A stretch of DNA of 64,000 nucleotides from Prinsepia uniflora. Its lineage: Eukaryota > Streptophyta > Magnoliopsida > Rosales > Rosaceae. The stretch is from positions 28,134,716-28,198,715 of the forward strand of contig CM064874.1 of NCBI GenBank assembly GCA_032719365.1. Direction: 5' to 3'. Below the pieces are notes generated by a model, which saw only the letters and a program-made list of their open reading frames with translations, did not search any database and had not been told where the DNA came from. A program made the position numbers and the translations under genes. Of the stretch, positions 21,331 to 32,562 are shown in pieces. Each line of letters opens with the position of its first letter. The stretch's first letter is position 1.

Positions 21331-24205
21331 TGACAGGACCCATCCCAATCCCCCCGGGATTAACGTGGGATGACCCTGCTCCCGTCTGACACGGAGTGTC
21401 AGACAAGGGATATTTCCGACCTTTGCCCTCCCGGGCTATCAGAGTACGCCAGGATCCGGAGGAGGTATGTGATATCTCGATCTCTGCTACAGTCCACATC
21501 GTATCTAACCTGAAAGGTATTAAAAACAGAAAGACTGTGAGTGGAAAAAAATAAAGAGTTTATAAAAACATTTCCATAAAAGACCTTTATACCCTTCACT
21601 AAAAAGCATGCATGCATAGTAAAATCATTTATCCAAACACATATGTTTAAACAACCATAATTAGGGTCACAGCCCCAAGTTCCGTAAATACAAATCACAC
21701 AGGCCCCTACCCAAAACCATTTACAGAAAACCAGAACATAGTAAACATACGTGGGATCTCAGCCCAAATCCGTTTATCATTATAAACACAATTTCCAAAA
21801 CCAATTGAAATCATGTTTAGCCATTATATTCATATCCAAAACCTGTCACGGTAAAATAGAGCTATGCGCGTGCTAACCGGGGTCTCAAACCCAAGTCTCT
21901 CTAGGGTCCACCCAGGTCAAAGTCCGTAGATCTATGACCCTCCCTGGAGGTAACGAACCATGCCCATCCTGAGAGTAAGGAACCCAACTGGGGGGCGACT
22001 CCACTCAGTCAGTGCTCTATGACTACTCCGGGGTCCACCCAGGCCAACGACCCTCCCTGGAGGAGACAGTCATATATAAAGGATGGAATATGAAAAACCT
22101 TTTGAAATCATTCTTGAAACCTTTCAAGGATTCATGCCCGGCCCCCATAAGCCGTCATGAACCATAAAATCCTTTCATGGGTTCATGTCGGTTCCCATAA
22201 ACCGTCATGACCCGTAAATCCATTTCAAGGGTTCATGACGGTTTATCGGTTCCCATAAACCCGTCATGAACCATAAAAACTATTTGTAACACATAACTGG
22301 GCGCTAGGCCCGAATCCACATAGAAACTGGACCTCAAGTCCGAATCGTAAACCAATTGAGCGTCCAGCCCGATTCCGTAAATAAAATGGACCTCAAGTCC
22401 TAGAGTTACCTTTTCAAATCCAAAATCATTTCATGAAATCATAACTAAAACCATAAGTACGGAAAATCAGTGTAAAACCAGAAAACCTCGATTTACGTGC
22501 AAGCACGTAAATCGTCTCGAAATACGTGAAACCATATAAATCACAAGCATCCAAATAAACATCATAAAATCATATTCATAATCCATTTGGAAATCCAAAA
22601 CCATTTCATCTAGACCAATAAAGACATACAGCCCCGTATAAGCACCGTATAGGGCCGAAACCTCGAAATACGTGCCTATACATAACCACGCATCCAAATG
22701 CACTCATGGCATCACAAACAATTATTTAAAACATATAATAAACATTTATGCATGCACCAATTTAGAAAACAAGGTCCACTCACAGACCGTCTGAAGCCGC
22801 GCCTCGTTATGCGTGCCATAATCGTCTCCCGGGTCAATCACCATCACCGGGACTCCCAAACCTGTCCAAATTGTAATAGAAGGTTACTAACTACTTAATT
22901 AACCTCCTACCAAAGCCCCGTAATTTTCTGGAATTTCTAACTATTTTTAAACTCGAACCTAAGCTTTCGGACAGCCCGAAACCTATCGAAACGATGTCCG
23001 ATCGACTCAAAACCAGTCCCAAAATGTTCGTTATATCGAATAGATGAAATTACATGTTGGAACCTTCCCCAAAATCTCCCGCACGCGCCGCCTGAAGTGG
23101 CTGCACGTGGGCCTCACGCGCCAGCTACAGTACCCGTCTTCAACCTCGTGCAGCCGGTCTGAACCGGCCGATCCGGTCTTTTTCTGCAACTGGACCGGTG
23201 TGACCGGTCCATGCCCCTACAACCCTCATTTCTCGTTCGTTTGCCTCCATTTCAATTCCTAAATTCCTAGTTTAATCCTAGAAACCTAAATCCATTACTT
23301 AAAACATCAAAAACCATCAAAATCCACCCGGTTCAATTTTTCCTCTTCGGTTCAAATATTCAAAACCTTCCCCAGGGCTCCTCAACGTCCAACCACTCTC
23401 AAAAGCTTCCTATTAACCTCTTAACAATCTTTTTAGTTTAATAGAAACATAAAAAACGGCCCATAATCACAAGAATTGAAAGTTTTGGTTTCGTATCGTC
23501 CTCAGTTCTCAGTTCCTCTTCTTGGTTTCCATCATGATCAAAGGGGCTGAAGGTTTTGGTTTTAGGGTGGAGGGTTGATCGGGTTTTGGTTTTGGGAAAA
23601 ATGGGAAATGATCGATGTAGGAGGATGGATGGATGTGCATGAAGAGAAAATGATGTCCAGTGGATGGGTGACATTTGTCACTCATCCATTGGGCATCAGG
23701 ACAAATATCTGGGCCCACTAGAGTCCAAAAATTGAACTCATCTCGTAATTCGTGCAATAGTGCACTCGAACTTCCGTGAACCGTAACTTCGCCGTCGAAC
23801 GTCCGAATTAGACGTGCCGCCTATCTATGGATTCGTATCGTCCTTATCTACGTAATGGTCCTTGGCCCTCGGCCATTGGACATCCCAGGTCAAAAGTCAA
23901 CTATTTGCTCCTTTTAACCAAAATTACCAAAATGCCCCTAAACTTCCGAACGTCATAACTTCCTCCTCGAACGTCAGAATTGAACGTGCCACCTGTCTAT
24001 GAACTCGTGACGTCACGAACTATGTCACAGTCATCGGTCAAAGTTCATTTGACCGCCCGAATGAAAATTCAACGTTTTGCCACCATCAGGGGCAAAATGG
24101 TCATTTTGCATCATTCCTCCGATTTCGCCCAACTAATCACGGATTAGCCTAACTAATCGTGATTAGTCACTAATCTAATCTAGGAATTTGGGACGGGTCG
24201 TTACA
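21331..24205 (-). mobile_element. solo Tekay-like LTR, TSD TGAAA
   Basis: Runs from TGACAGGACCCATCCC to ...GACGGGTCGTTACA, 2875 bp, and is flanked by TGAAA at 21326-21330 and 24206-24210. The sense strand is minus. Perfect 5-bp duplication and absence of internal sequence show a solo LTR left by LTR-LTR recombination. It contains the family landmarks: GTGTCAGACAAGGGA, the nested GGTTCAT/ATGAACC hairpins near 22177-22275, CACGCGCC...GCTACAGTACC, and the TGGATG dyad at 23661-23688. Confidence 0.93.
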
Positions 24206-24719
24206 TGAAAAATACAATATTTTCCCCCAACTCTCTTCCAATGTTGATATCCATCAATAATAAATGTTAAATGCAATTGACTATTGTCAAAAAGGAATCA
24301 TAAAAAACAAAATGCCCTATCTTTAGCAACAGAATACTCAAGCCAAAGGAAATTATCAAACAATGTACTTTAAAATCGACAAAATTGCTTTCCATCTTGT
24401 CTACTTGGGTATACATCCAATTTAGGTTGACATGGTCCTAAAAGAATATATGCTTTTTGAACATTATCATGTTCATTAACTGGATATTTAGACATTAAGT
24501 GATGTATTCCCGGATCACATTCAAGATAATTGATATCAAAGTCTTGATCATCATTGACTCTTTGAGACTCAACTCTCTCTACAACAATAGGCGACTGGGG
24601 ACGAGGTTCATAAAAAATTGGAATAGATAAAGACTCGGAAGACTTACTACTTGATGATGAATCATTATTTTTTACATAATTTGATTTTTTGGGATTTCAA
24701 TTGTAATCTGTCATTATGA
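24206..24719 (-). pseudogene. hAT transposase N-terminal region (TTF finger)
   Basis: From a possible ATG at 24719, reverse translation gives a Ser-rich leader, then PRPQSPIVVERV, DFDINYLECDPGIHH, MSKYPVNEHDNVQKAYILLG and FDNFLWLEYSVAKDRAFCF. These are the N-terminal and TTF zinc finger regions of hAT transposases. There is a stop after the first five codons and others later. It ends at the solo LTR; the protein resumes at 21330. Confidence 0.78.
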
Positions 24720-25150
24720 AAGAAATCTTATTGATGATGATTAAAAATTCATATAAGCATACATATAAAAACTAATCAAGGAAACCAATTGAATCAATTT
24801 CACCACAATAGTAAAAACTACAAACAAGAAGGCTATGAGTACATTTACTAGCCAACTAATCAAGGAAACCAAACAAATCAAATTCACCATTGCAACAAGA
24901 TAGATATTAAAAAAAATAACCTTTATCCAATTAAATCAAATATTCAATATCAACAATTAGCAAAAATAAGTATTTACTAACCTTGATTTCCACAATTGCA
25001 ACTAGTACACGAATATAATCCTCATGGTCATGACATTGATTCAATTACTCCTACAAAAACCCCAATTTCAATATTGAAAATTTTAAATTATTAAAACTCA
25101 ACAGAAATCTCTAATCATCAAATTACAAAAATCAAAACATTATATAATTA

Positions 25151-25600
25151 TATTTGATCTCTAATATTTAGTTGGTTATTTGGACTCATTTGACTCGATG
25201 ACTACCCAATAATGTATATGGCCAAGTATACATGGTTCATGGTTGAATTTTCTCTCCGTGAGAAACATACTTTTAATTATATAATGAGAAACACCTTGAC
25301 CTTGAATTTGCTATCAGTTTACTCATTGACTGTTCACTTTACATATCTACTGAGACCAATTGTCTACAAGTCAACCCTAAAACTAACTGAACTAGACCCA
25401 CTTGAGAGAGATTTTATATTTAACTTTCATGAATGTCAAATATATTGTATATTTGTGTGAAAATTGATATTATACATTCACCGTACTCCTAAGTATCTTG
25501 ACAGTGTTCACACTAACTTCCTCAACTAACTTACGGCTAGCTCAGTAACTAACACGCAGCTAGCTCACTAACTCACTTACTCAATATGGGTTATCAAAAA
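25151..25600. other. no gene recognised
   Basis: AT-rich sequence with one 82-codon ORF (25212-25460, plus) lacking any recognisable domain. CTAACTCA-type short repeats occur at 25518-25585. Confidence 0.4.
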
Positions 25601-25601
25601 A

Positions 25602-25837
25602 GGCCTCGTTTGATATGTCATATTGACATTTTTTTCACTAGATATGCTGATTATTTAGTCGGTCATTTGGTACTTTGTCGCATTAAAATGCTGACTATGT
25701 TACTGATTAGATTATATTACACTAGTTGATAAGGAATTCTATATCATAAATATTACTTATGTATATTATTAATTATTATTTATTTTGATTATATTTTAGT
25801 TAATTATTGATATTATTATTTTTACTATTTTATTTAA

Positions 25838-25923
<86 letters not shown>

Positions 25924-26157
25924 CAACAATAATAATAATAATAATTGTTGTTATTATTACCCATTTCAAGATTGTTAATCATTCGACTATTTAATACGGA
26001 CAATTTCAAAAAGATTATTTTAGAGGGTGTGAACCACATAAAATCATTTAACCGTATTAATTTATTCAGTGACTAATTAGTACAAGTGATACTAAATTTT
26101 GGTATAATACTATATTATACTATCCAATTTCTTATACGACGTATCAAATATAGCCTT
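25602..26157. mobile_element. Tourist-like MITE with long TTA microsatellite
   Basis: Starts GGCCTCGTTTGATATGTCAT and ends, read inward, AAGGCTATATTTGATACGTC: imperfect terminal inverted repeats of about 25 bp. TAA or TTA at the borders fits PIF/Harbinger Tourist MITEs. It shares its whole layout with 9360-9850. The centre is a (TTA)n tract of about 25 units near 25856-25922 followed by an inverted AAT/GTT tract. Confidence 0.68.
25841..25960. repeat. TTA microsatellite
   Basis: CATTAT units pass into an uninterrupted run of ATT/TTA triplets of roughly 75 bp, then ATAATAATAATAATAAT and GTTGTTATTATT. It lies inside the MITE. Confidence 0.9.
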
Positions 26158-26714
26158 AATGATTCTGTTGGATTGATGTGCAATGGAGGAAGCTAAACTA
26201 TGCTTTTGATTTTGTTTTATCTTTTTTTTTTGGGGAAAACGGAGGAAGAAATTGTTGAGTTTATTCTCAATTGAGTTTTTGGGTACATGAATTTTTCCAT
26301 GGGTTTTGTCATTTCACTTATGGGTTAATAAATTTTTCTATGGGTTTTGTGAATTGACTTGTGGGTTCTAATATAAGTTATCATCAGACCTTAGTCTTTC
26401 TATCTGTCTATTGGATGTATTGTTTTCGTTAAATTTGTTGATTTGATTTTGTGATTTGCATCGTAAGTAGAGGCTTATGAGCATTATTAGTTATCATATC
26501 TCATGATTATGGACATGGATTGCATTCAACAATAAACATAAAAGATAAGATACTTAGACACTATGCTATGGCAAGCGTGTTTGAGATCATCCGCATCTCT
26601 CCTACCTTTGATAATAAGAGGCTTAATGAGGAGTTTCATTAAGTTTTTAACTTTTATAAGAAGACATTTGGGGAGCGGGAGAGGAGACGGAGGAGCTGAA
26701 TATAAATTATTCAG
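26158..26714. other. no gene recognised
   Basis: AT-rich with repeated TTTTGTGAATTGAC-like text near 26290-26370 (GGGTTTTGTCATTTCACTTATGGG versus GGGTTTTGTGAATTGACTTGTGGG is a short direct repeat). No domain or splice structure is seen. Confidence 0.4.
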
Positions 26715-27135
26715 GCCCAATATTAAAGTATAATCACAAAAGTTATTTGAGCTTCTATATTATTGGGTTACATATTTGTAGTTCTAGATTAAAGTGCATG
26801 ATGAACTTAAGAGATGTGTAGAAGGTTCATGAAGAAAGTATGTGTAAAAAGTAGATATGTGGATTGAGCATTAATAAAGGAATTTAGAAACTTCCTTAAG
26901 TACTATATAAGGAGGAGATCTTGGCCACATTGGAAAATTAAGTAGAATACATCATAAGTGAGTGAGTGAGAACAACTCTAAGGGTTTTCGGATATAAAAA
27001 CAAGGTGAGTTGTGAGTGTTTCAAGAGTGTGCATAGCTCTTAGAGTAGAGTGATTTTCTAGATTATGAGAGAGTGTACAAGGGGTATCCTATTGGTAGGT
27101 GTGTTTGTACTTCGCAACATTTTTTATTGCAACCA
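26715..27135 (+). mobile_element. possible copia-type LTR relic
   Basis: A promoter-like CTATATAAGGAGGAGATCTT near 26913, followed by GGCCACATTGG, GAGTGAGTGAGAAC, GAGAGAGTGTACAAGGGG and GTGTGTTTGTACTT, resembles the R/U5 region of plant Ty1/copia LTRs. Ends and target duplication were not identified. It could instead be another class of non-coding repeat. Confidence 0.35.
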
Positions 27136-27785
27136 TAACCATAATGAATTGGAAAACTCTAAAATCTCAAGGGCTACATGAGGACTGATAACTTCAAAAC
27201 AAACCTGATAGTTGGGAAACAATATCCAAAGCTCATTAGGGAGTTATACTAGAGATGACACATATAATCCTTCTCCAAAAGTTTGATTGTCAAATTTCAA
27301 AATAAATTTCAGGTGGCTAATGATTTGTATTTATTGTAACCACGTAACCTGCGTAATCCTTAACCTTTTGTATCCCACATGAAACAATCAACGCTATCTT
27401 TTATAAAAGTTTAGCCGATTCTAAATTGATATCTTAATTTTTAACATTTTTTATACCCTCAGAATTGCGCGATCAAATACAGTAGTTCATGTTAAAACTA
27501 AACCCTAAGCACTAATTGATACTTATATTTGCATAATCATATACACTTGTTACCAAGCCATTATTATCGATCATTTCCCTACCACTTACATCTATTACTA
27601 TTAAAAAAAGGGCTAAAACCACTTTTATCTAGTCGCAACATGCTTGGTAGCACACTTTTATCCATGAAGTCGGTATTATCCCCAACCTTGGTAAGTAACA
27701 CTCTGTCGCATTGATGTTTCTTTTTTTTGGTCGGTGTATTGACACTTGGTGTTTGCTGTAAGTTGTCCCCAAAGACATCAAGAGG
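27136..27785. other. no gene recognised
   Basis: Low-complexity AT-rich sequence without a recognisable ORF or repeat. The transition to GC-rich sequence near 27740 marks the start of the Tat-type relic. Its expected left LTR was not found. Confidence 0.4.
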
Positions 27786-29402
27786 CATATTGACCGAGCT
27801 GCTTAGGAGGCGAGGGCACTGTCAGAGCAAAGGATGACGGGGTCAGACGAGCAAAAGAAGCAGACCGGGTCGGCTAGCTCCACCCCCAAGGAGAAGGTTG
27901 GGGAGAAGAGGAAACAGGTGCCGAGTAGTGGCTCCGGTGCTCAGAGGTCGTCCAGCTTCGATCCGAGGGAAACTGAGAGGTTGAGGCGGCTGGTCGGCAT
28001 AGACAAGCAAAGGAAAAAGAGTAGGAAAACCTATGCGGGATCGTGGACCATGTCGGTTGCGGTTCATGCTACTCTAACCATCACCAACACATCCACCGAG
28101 CAACCCATGGTGACTCCCGTGATCGATCTGGAGGACGGTGGTGGAGCCCCCGAGTCGGTGGCTTAGACCGAGGCCCCGATCGACATCGAGGTTACAAGGG
28201 AGAAGACCGAGCGGGAGAGGCAATTCTAGAACTCCCTCGCCAAGACAGCTGAGGAGGCGAGGGATCACGCTGGTGTTCCGAATATATCCAGAATGTTCTT
28301 CCCCGACCCGCCGTTCACCTTCTGGGGGTGTCGTACCCTTCTCCGCCTTTACCGACAGGTCCTTTCCTCTGGGATCCGTCCTGCCAGCAGAAGGTTGCAC
28401 CCATGGTGTTCGAACTTGCTCGGTCGATCCTGCGATAGGTAGCTCGAATGCAATCATCCCCTTTGCCTCATCTAGCGGCTCAACGATCCCCTAGTCAGAG
28501 TGGGCTTGCTAAGGAGGGCTATCAGTGGGATGACATCGCCTTCTCGGTCCGCGACAAGATGCTGCCGGTCATCAATGGCTTGGAAAGCGGCATTTAGATG
28601 GAGCTGTTCGAGCTAGCCAGACCCTCCGAGGGCTCCATGGCCAAACGGATGTCGAAGTCACTCCTGACCACCTCCTACGTAAGTGCTCTGTTTATTTTGA
28701 TCTCTCAAATCTTGCTAACTTGTGTTCTGTCGGTGTAGGTTCTCGGTCAGGTGTTTGATAACTACTCCCAAGCCCTGAGCCAAGCGGTGGTTGCTGATTA
28801 GGAGAAGGCTGAGTTGAAGGAGTAGTCACTGGAGGCTGAACAGGTGCTCAAGGCCAAGGCTGAGTCGGCGCATGAGGCCATGGCTGGGCTGGAGCGGAAC
28901 CTTCCAGTTCAGGAGCAGCATCTGGCTGAGCAGCAGGCCCAGCTCGGCATGTATGTCGAAGAGATTAATGCCAGTCAGTCGGTCGTAGATGAGGCTGACC
29001 GACTCAAGCCCGAGCTGGAGCAGGTCAGTGAGGAGAGGGATCAGAGGGCTCTGGAGGCTGAGTAGTCGAAAGTTGAGGTCGGCTAGTCTCATGTTGAGCT
29101 GATGCGCTAGAAAGCAGAGACCGAGTGCCAGAGGGATCTAGTTGAGCAGTGCAAGGAGGCAGCCAAGCTGCTTCAGGCCGAGGTGGTGAGTCAGGAGGTC
29201 CAAATGCACATGCTACAAGACCGACTCACGTTTGCCCGGTTGGATGTATTTTCAGACTTCCTTAGGTCCCCCGACTTCATGTGTCGGCCGGACGACTTTT
29301 TTGCAGCGGTTGAAAGGAAAATCTACCAGAACATCTTCGAGACCTATCCCAACTTCGACCTTGACACCACGTCGTGGCTCGGTTTCAAGATGACTTTGGA
29401 TT
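27786..29402 (+). pseudogene. Tat-type opposite-strand ORF, decayed, with intron
   Basis: GC-rich ORF on the strand opposite to the gag/protease of the same element. Pieces: 27834-28166 (basic, Ser-rich N-terminus), 28520-28678 (VRDKMLPVINGLESG and PSEGSMAKRMSKSLL), then after a GT-AG intron at 28680-28738 a coiled-coil of about 140 residues (LERNLPVQEQHLAEQQAQLG, DRLKPELEQVSEERDQ) and a C-terminal globular part (RLDVFSDFLRSPDFM, YPNFDLDTTSW). Stops are all TAG: 28164, 28227, 28595, 28799, 28823, 29063, 29084, 29108; one frame change lies between 28229 and 28595. Tat-lineage elements such as Retand and Grande carry an antisense ORF downstream of pol, so I assign it there. The exact protein family is not recognised. 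The end is cut by a Cassandra copy. Confidence 0.6.
28680..28738 (+). other. candidate intron in antisense ORF
   Basis: CCTAC|GTAAGTGCTCTG ... TGTCGGTGTAG|GTTCTC: a perfect GTAAGT donor, a pyrimidine-rich middle and an AG acceptor within 59 bp. Removing it keeps the protein-like reading frame open from TTSY into VLGQVFDNYSQAL. Confidence 0.6.
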
Positions 29403-30006
29403 TGCAACTTCCTAGGGCGTCACCTATCATGGAATTGCACCAACCTCAACTCGCTTAACTTTAGAGTTCCAACCGAACCCAAAGCCACTGAGCTCCCAAA
29501 AGGACTCGTGCTAGATAGGTGTGTGCCTACACTTTTAAGGCACACCACCATTCCCCCCTCGCAGGAATGTGGGATCGTTCACCGTTCCCTATAGGACACG
29601 GCTCTTACAATCAACCCTCTTTAGGGCCCAGCGTCCTCGCTAGCACACTTCCAGGTCGGGGTCTGGCTCTGATACCATTCTGTTAGGACCTGGCCCTTCT
29701 TGATCAGAACCTAACTCATCTAGCACGATATTATTTTCTTTGGGCCTCCTTACCCTCACTGTTTTGTTTTCGGGAGCTCACTGTGCAACTTCCCAAAGGG
29801 TCACTTATCATGGAATTGCACCAACCTCAATTTGTTTAACTTTAGAGTTCCAACCGAACTCAAAGCCACTGAGCTCCCAAAAGGCCTCGTGCTAGATAGG
29901 TGTGTGCCTACACCTTTAAGGCACACCACTATTCCCCTCCCAGACCATTCCCTCATCGCAAGAATGTGGGATTGTTCACCGTTCCCTTCAGGACACGACT
30001 ATTACA
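29403..30006 (-). mobile_element. second Cassandra TRIM, minus strand, truncated
   Basis: 5' LTR 29681-30006 (TGTTAGGACC...ATTACA on the plus strand), initiator-Met primer-binding site (GGCTCTGATACCA, 29665-29677), polypurine tract (complement of CCCTCTTTAGGG near 29614-29625), and a truncated 3' LTR about 29403-29609. The 5S-like motifs are present but more diverged (sense: GTTGGAACTCTAAAGTTAA and GATAAGTGACCC...GGGAAGTTGC). It interrupts the Tat relic between the antisense ORF and the protease. It belongs to a different subfamily from the 19311 copy. Confidence 0.8.
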
Positions 30007-30011
30007 ATCTG

Positions 30012-32540
30012 ATCTCCTCGGACCTATCTGATGCCCATGGGGGTGTAAAATTTCATGAGCAGTAGGTGGGTGGAGACGAATTCTTGGAGCTGGTTGATCA
30101 AACTGAGGCCCAGGATGACGTTGTAGGCATTCAGGTAGTCGACTAAAAGAAATGAGGCTAGGACGGTGGCACGCTTCGGGTTTTCTCCGACCGTGATGGG
30201 GAGGTTAACCATGCTAACCGGGATGATGAAGTCCCTTATGAACCCGAACAGTGGGGAGGGTGATCAGTCTAGCTCGGTCTCCTTGAGTTGAAGCTATTTT
30301 TAGGCATCCATAAAGATGACGTTTACTGAGCCGCCAGTGTCGACCATGATCCGGTTGACATCAAAGTTACTGATGATGGCCCAGATGATGAACGGGTCAT
30401 CGTGTGGGTAGATCATCCCGTGCTCCTCTTCTTCCGAGAAGGATATGGCTTCCCAACTGGTACGTGCTACATTCCGAGCTCTCCCTTCTTCTACTTGGAA
30501 GACCTGTTGGTTGTGCTTCATGTTGCGAAGGAAGTCTTTTCTGGCTCGGTTCGATGCTAGCGATGAGAAGATAGAAGTACCGCCAGTGATAGTGTTGATC
30601 TAGGGGTGTCGGGACTACTGCGGAGCATTTTGCAAGAACTGGTTGATCTTACCGTCTTGGACCAGTGCCTCCACTAGGTCTCTGAAAGCCACAAATTGGT
30701 TGATGCTGTGGCCATTGTACTTATGGTACTAGCAGCAGACGCTAGTGTTTTTGGCCAGTTGGCCTGTGCTGGTGGTCCATGTTGGCTTGGGGATCATGCT
30801 TTCCACATTCAGCAGCACATTTTCGTAGGAAGTTTTCAGGATCGTGTAGGTTTCATACTTGGACCGAGGAAGAGGGCGCTCTGTACAGTGTTCGTTGGGT
30901 ATGTGCTCCTGCTGGCCCTGCCCCTGATGGTGGCTGTGGTGGTTGTGGTTTTTTCCTTTCTTCCCCGGGCTGTAGGAAGGGGTATAATCCTTTCTTTTCC
31001 CACTCGGGGAATTTTGATACTGGTGCTAGCTCAGGGCAGCATGTTGAGGAGAAGACTGGGGGTTGGAGTGGCTTGGTCGGTATATGTTTACTGAATCCCC
31101 AGTGCTGGGTTGGTATGTGTTGCCCGTTGTAGCACTGCCCTTGCTAGTCAACAGCTCAGCTTTGGCATGAATAGGTGCCTACTTCATCAGTTCATTGTAA
31201 GTGGACCAACCTTGAGTATGTGCGGCGTACTTGAATTGGGATTTGCGCAAACAGTCCTTGAGCATGGTGAAGGTTTTTTTATCGTTTAACTCGATGCACC
31301 AAGAGTACTTCAGGTTGAAGTGGGTGGCATATTCGCGCATCATCTCGGTCTATCCTTGCTTCAGAAGGAAAAGGTGTTTGGTTGAGAAGACTCTGTTAGT
31401 CTGGATCATGAACTAGTTCAGAAAAATCTTGGCGAGCTGTGCCAAGGAGTCTATGGAACCGGGCTCCAGTCGGTAGAACTAGTTGATTGCGGCCTCGATG
31501 AGGGTGGAACTGAAGACCAAGCAACGAGCCTCGTTGATCAAGCTCGAGAAGACGACGGCCGATCGAAAATTATTGAGGTGGTTGTTCGGATCTGTCTGTC
31601 TCGTATGGAGGGGGATCTTGAGCGGCTTGATCGTGTGACCGTGCTGGAATAAATTGATCTGATCCGTGAAAGGGCCCAAGTTGGGTCTGCCCCAAGTATG
31701 TGTCTGGGGCGTTCCTTTCTCAGCTTGTCGAGAAGCTGTTGGACGATCGGGTCGGCATTGGGGGCCTTGCTCGAGCTAGGGTAGTCAGTGCTTGTGGAGG
31801 CCTCGGCGTATCCAGCCGGGATGAGTTCCCTCGGTTTCCCCTAGACTTGTTGCTACTCCGTGTGGGGGGGGGGGGGGGGTCGGATCGCCGTGTACTGAGG
31901 ATCTCTCCTGGGAAGAGTACGCTCTTTTCGTGACTGAGATTGGCGTGTTGTTCCTGCCACGAGAGTGTTGCCGTGGGCCGGTTTCGGGTTGTGTCCGACC
32001 GGTGTACTCCATTGTTTGTAGGCCCTTTTCCTAGGGGAACTCGAGCCGTATCGGGCTGAGCTGTCTGCGCTCCGGTCGCGGTAGATCCTGGTTCCATGAG
32101 CGCCCTTTCTAGGTATGACCAGGAGTTTTTGGGCTTCCTCAGTCGGTACGGCCGTGGTAGCGGCCTTACCCTTATCGGCTGCGTGGCGGACCCTCTAGGT
32201 GCGCTCAGTACAGTCAACCACGACGCGGTCGACCCCTCAAATTTCGTCCTAGGCGACGGGCACTCAGCTCGACATGTGCGGCTTGTAGCTGGGCTACGAT
32301 CTTGGTGTACTACCCACTAAGCTTGGTGTAGCGCACCTCGGCCTAAGTGTCATTGGCCCAGATTTCAGCCATTTCGCGATGTAGTTTTTCCAATGCAAGG
32401 AGCACCTCGAGGGAGTTGTCCTTCGGTCCTCAACCGGGTATGAGTGTGACCTCGTCGTCTACGTTGCTCTACATGCTTGGGTGATGAGAGGGGAACGCTA
32501 TGTTCGGCTTGGTAGAGTGGAGGGCAAACTTAGTTAGTTT
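30012..32540 (-). pseudogene. Tat/Retand-type gag-protease relic
   Basis: Reverse strand, from right to left: an N-terminal segment (LLALEKLHREMAEIWAND, QLQAAHVELSARRLG) near 32440-32240; a Pro-rich linker with a 17-base G tract (31864-31880); retrotransposon gag core (LYTRQTDPN-like HTRQTDPNNHLNNFR, near 31600) followed by MMREYATHFNLKYSW; a degraded zinc-knuckle area (YHKYNGHSINQ near 30720); and protease (ISNFDVNRIMVDTGGSVNVI at 30310-30380, then ASFLLVDYLNAYNVILG near 30120). These match gag and pepsin-like protease of Tat-lineage Ty3/gypsy. Reverse transcriptase and integrase are not found. Interruptions are mostly TAG codons, plus frame changes. Non-functional. Confidence 0.75.
31864..31880 (+). 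repeat. 17-base G homopolymer
   Basis: A run of G after TGT and before TCGG; on the gag strand it reads as a poly-proline stretch. Homopolymers this long are prone to length errors in sequencing as well as slippage. Confidence 0.85.
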
Positions 32541-32558
32541 CCCTCATATGGCACCAAA
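32541..32558 (-). other. Tat-type primer-binding site
   Basis: Reverse strand reads TTTGGTGCCATATGAGGG a few bases inside the LTR. This is a decayed form of the TTGGCGCCGTCTGTGGG block that follows 5' LTRs of Tat-lineage elements; decay is mainly C to T. Confidence 0.6.
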
Positions 32559-32562
32559 CTGT

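Larger units (their letters stand above)
18514..25150 (-). mobile_element. hAT transposon relic (TTF-finger type), nested
   Basis: A decayed hAT element whose transposase runs right to left. Its left end, read in sense, is ...GAGCCGTCCCTA, equivalent to ...GAACCGTCACTG in the related deleted copy at 35902. Its 5' non-coding part (about 24725-25145) matches 35190-35330 (TTGAAATTGGG, TGTAGGAGTAAT). The right limit is approximate because no terminal repeat was recognised there. It is interrupted by a Cassandra TRIM (19311-19939) and by a solo LTR (21331-24205). Confidence 0.72.

Noticed and set aside
27834..29110. Recoding of TAG as a sense codon
   Set aside because: Frameshift, loss of pol and C-to-T bias indicate a dead relic; CHG deamination explains the TAG codons more simply.
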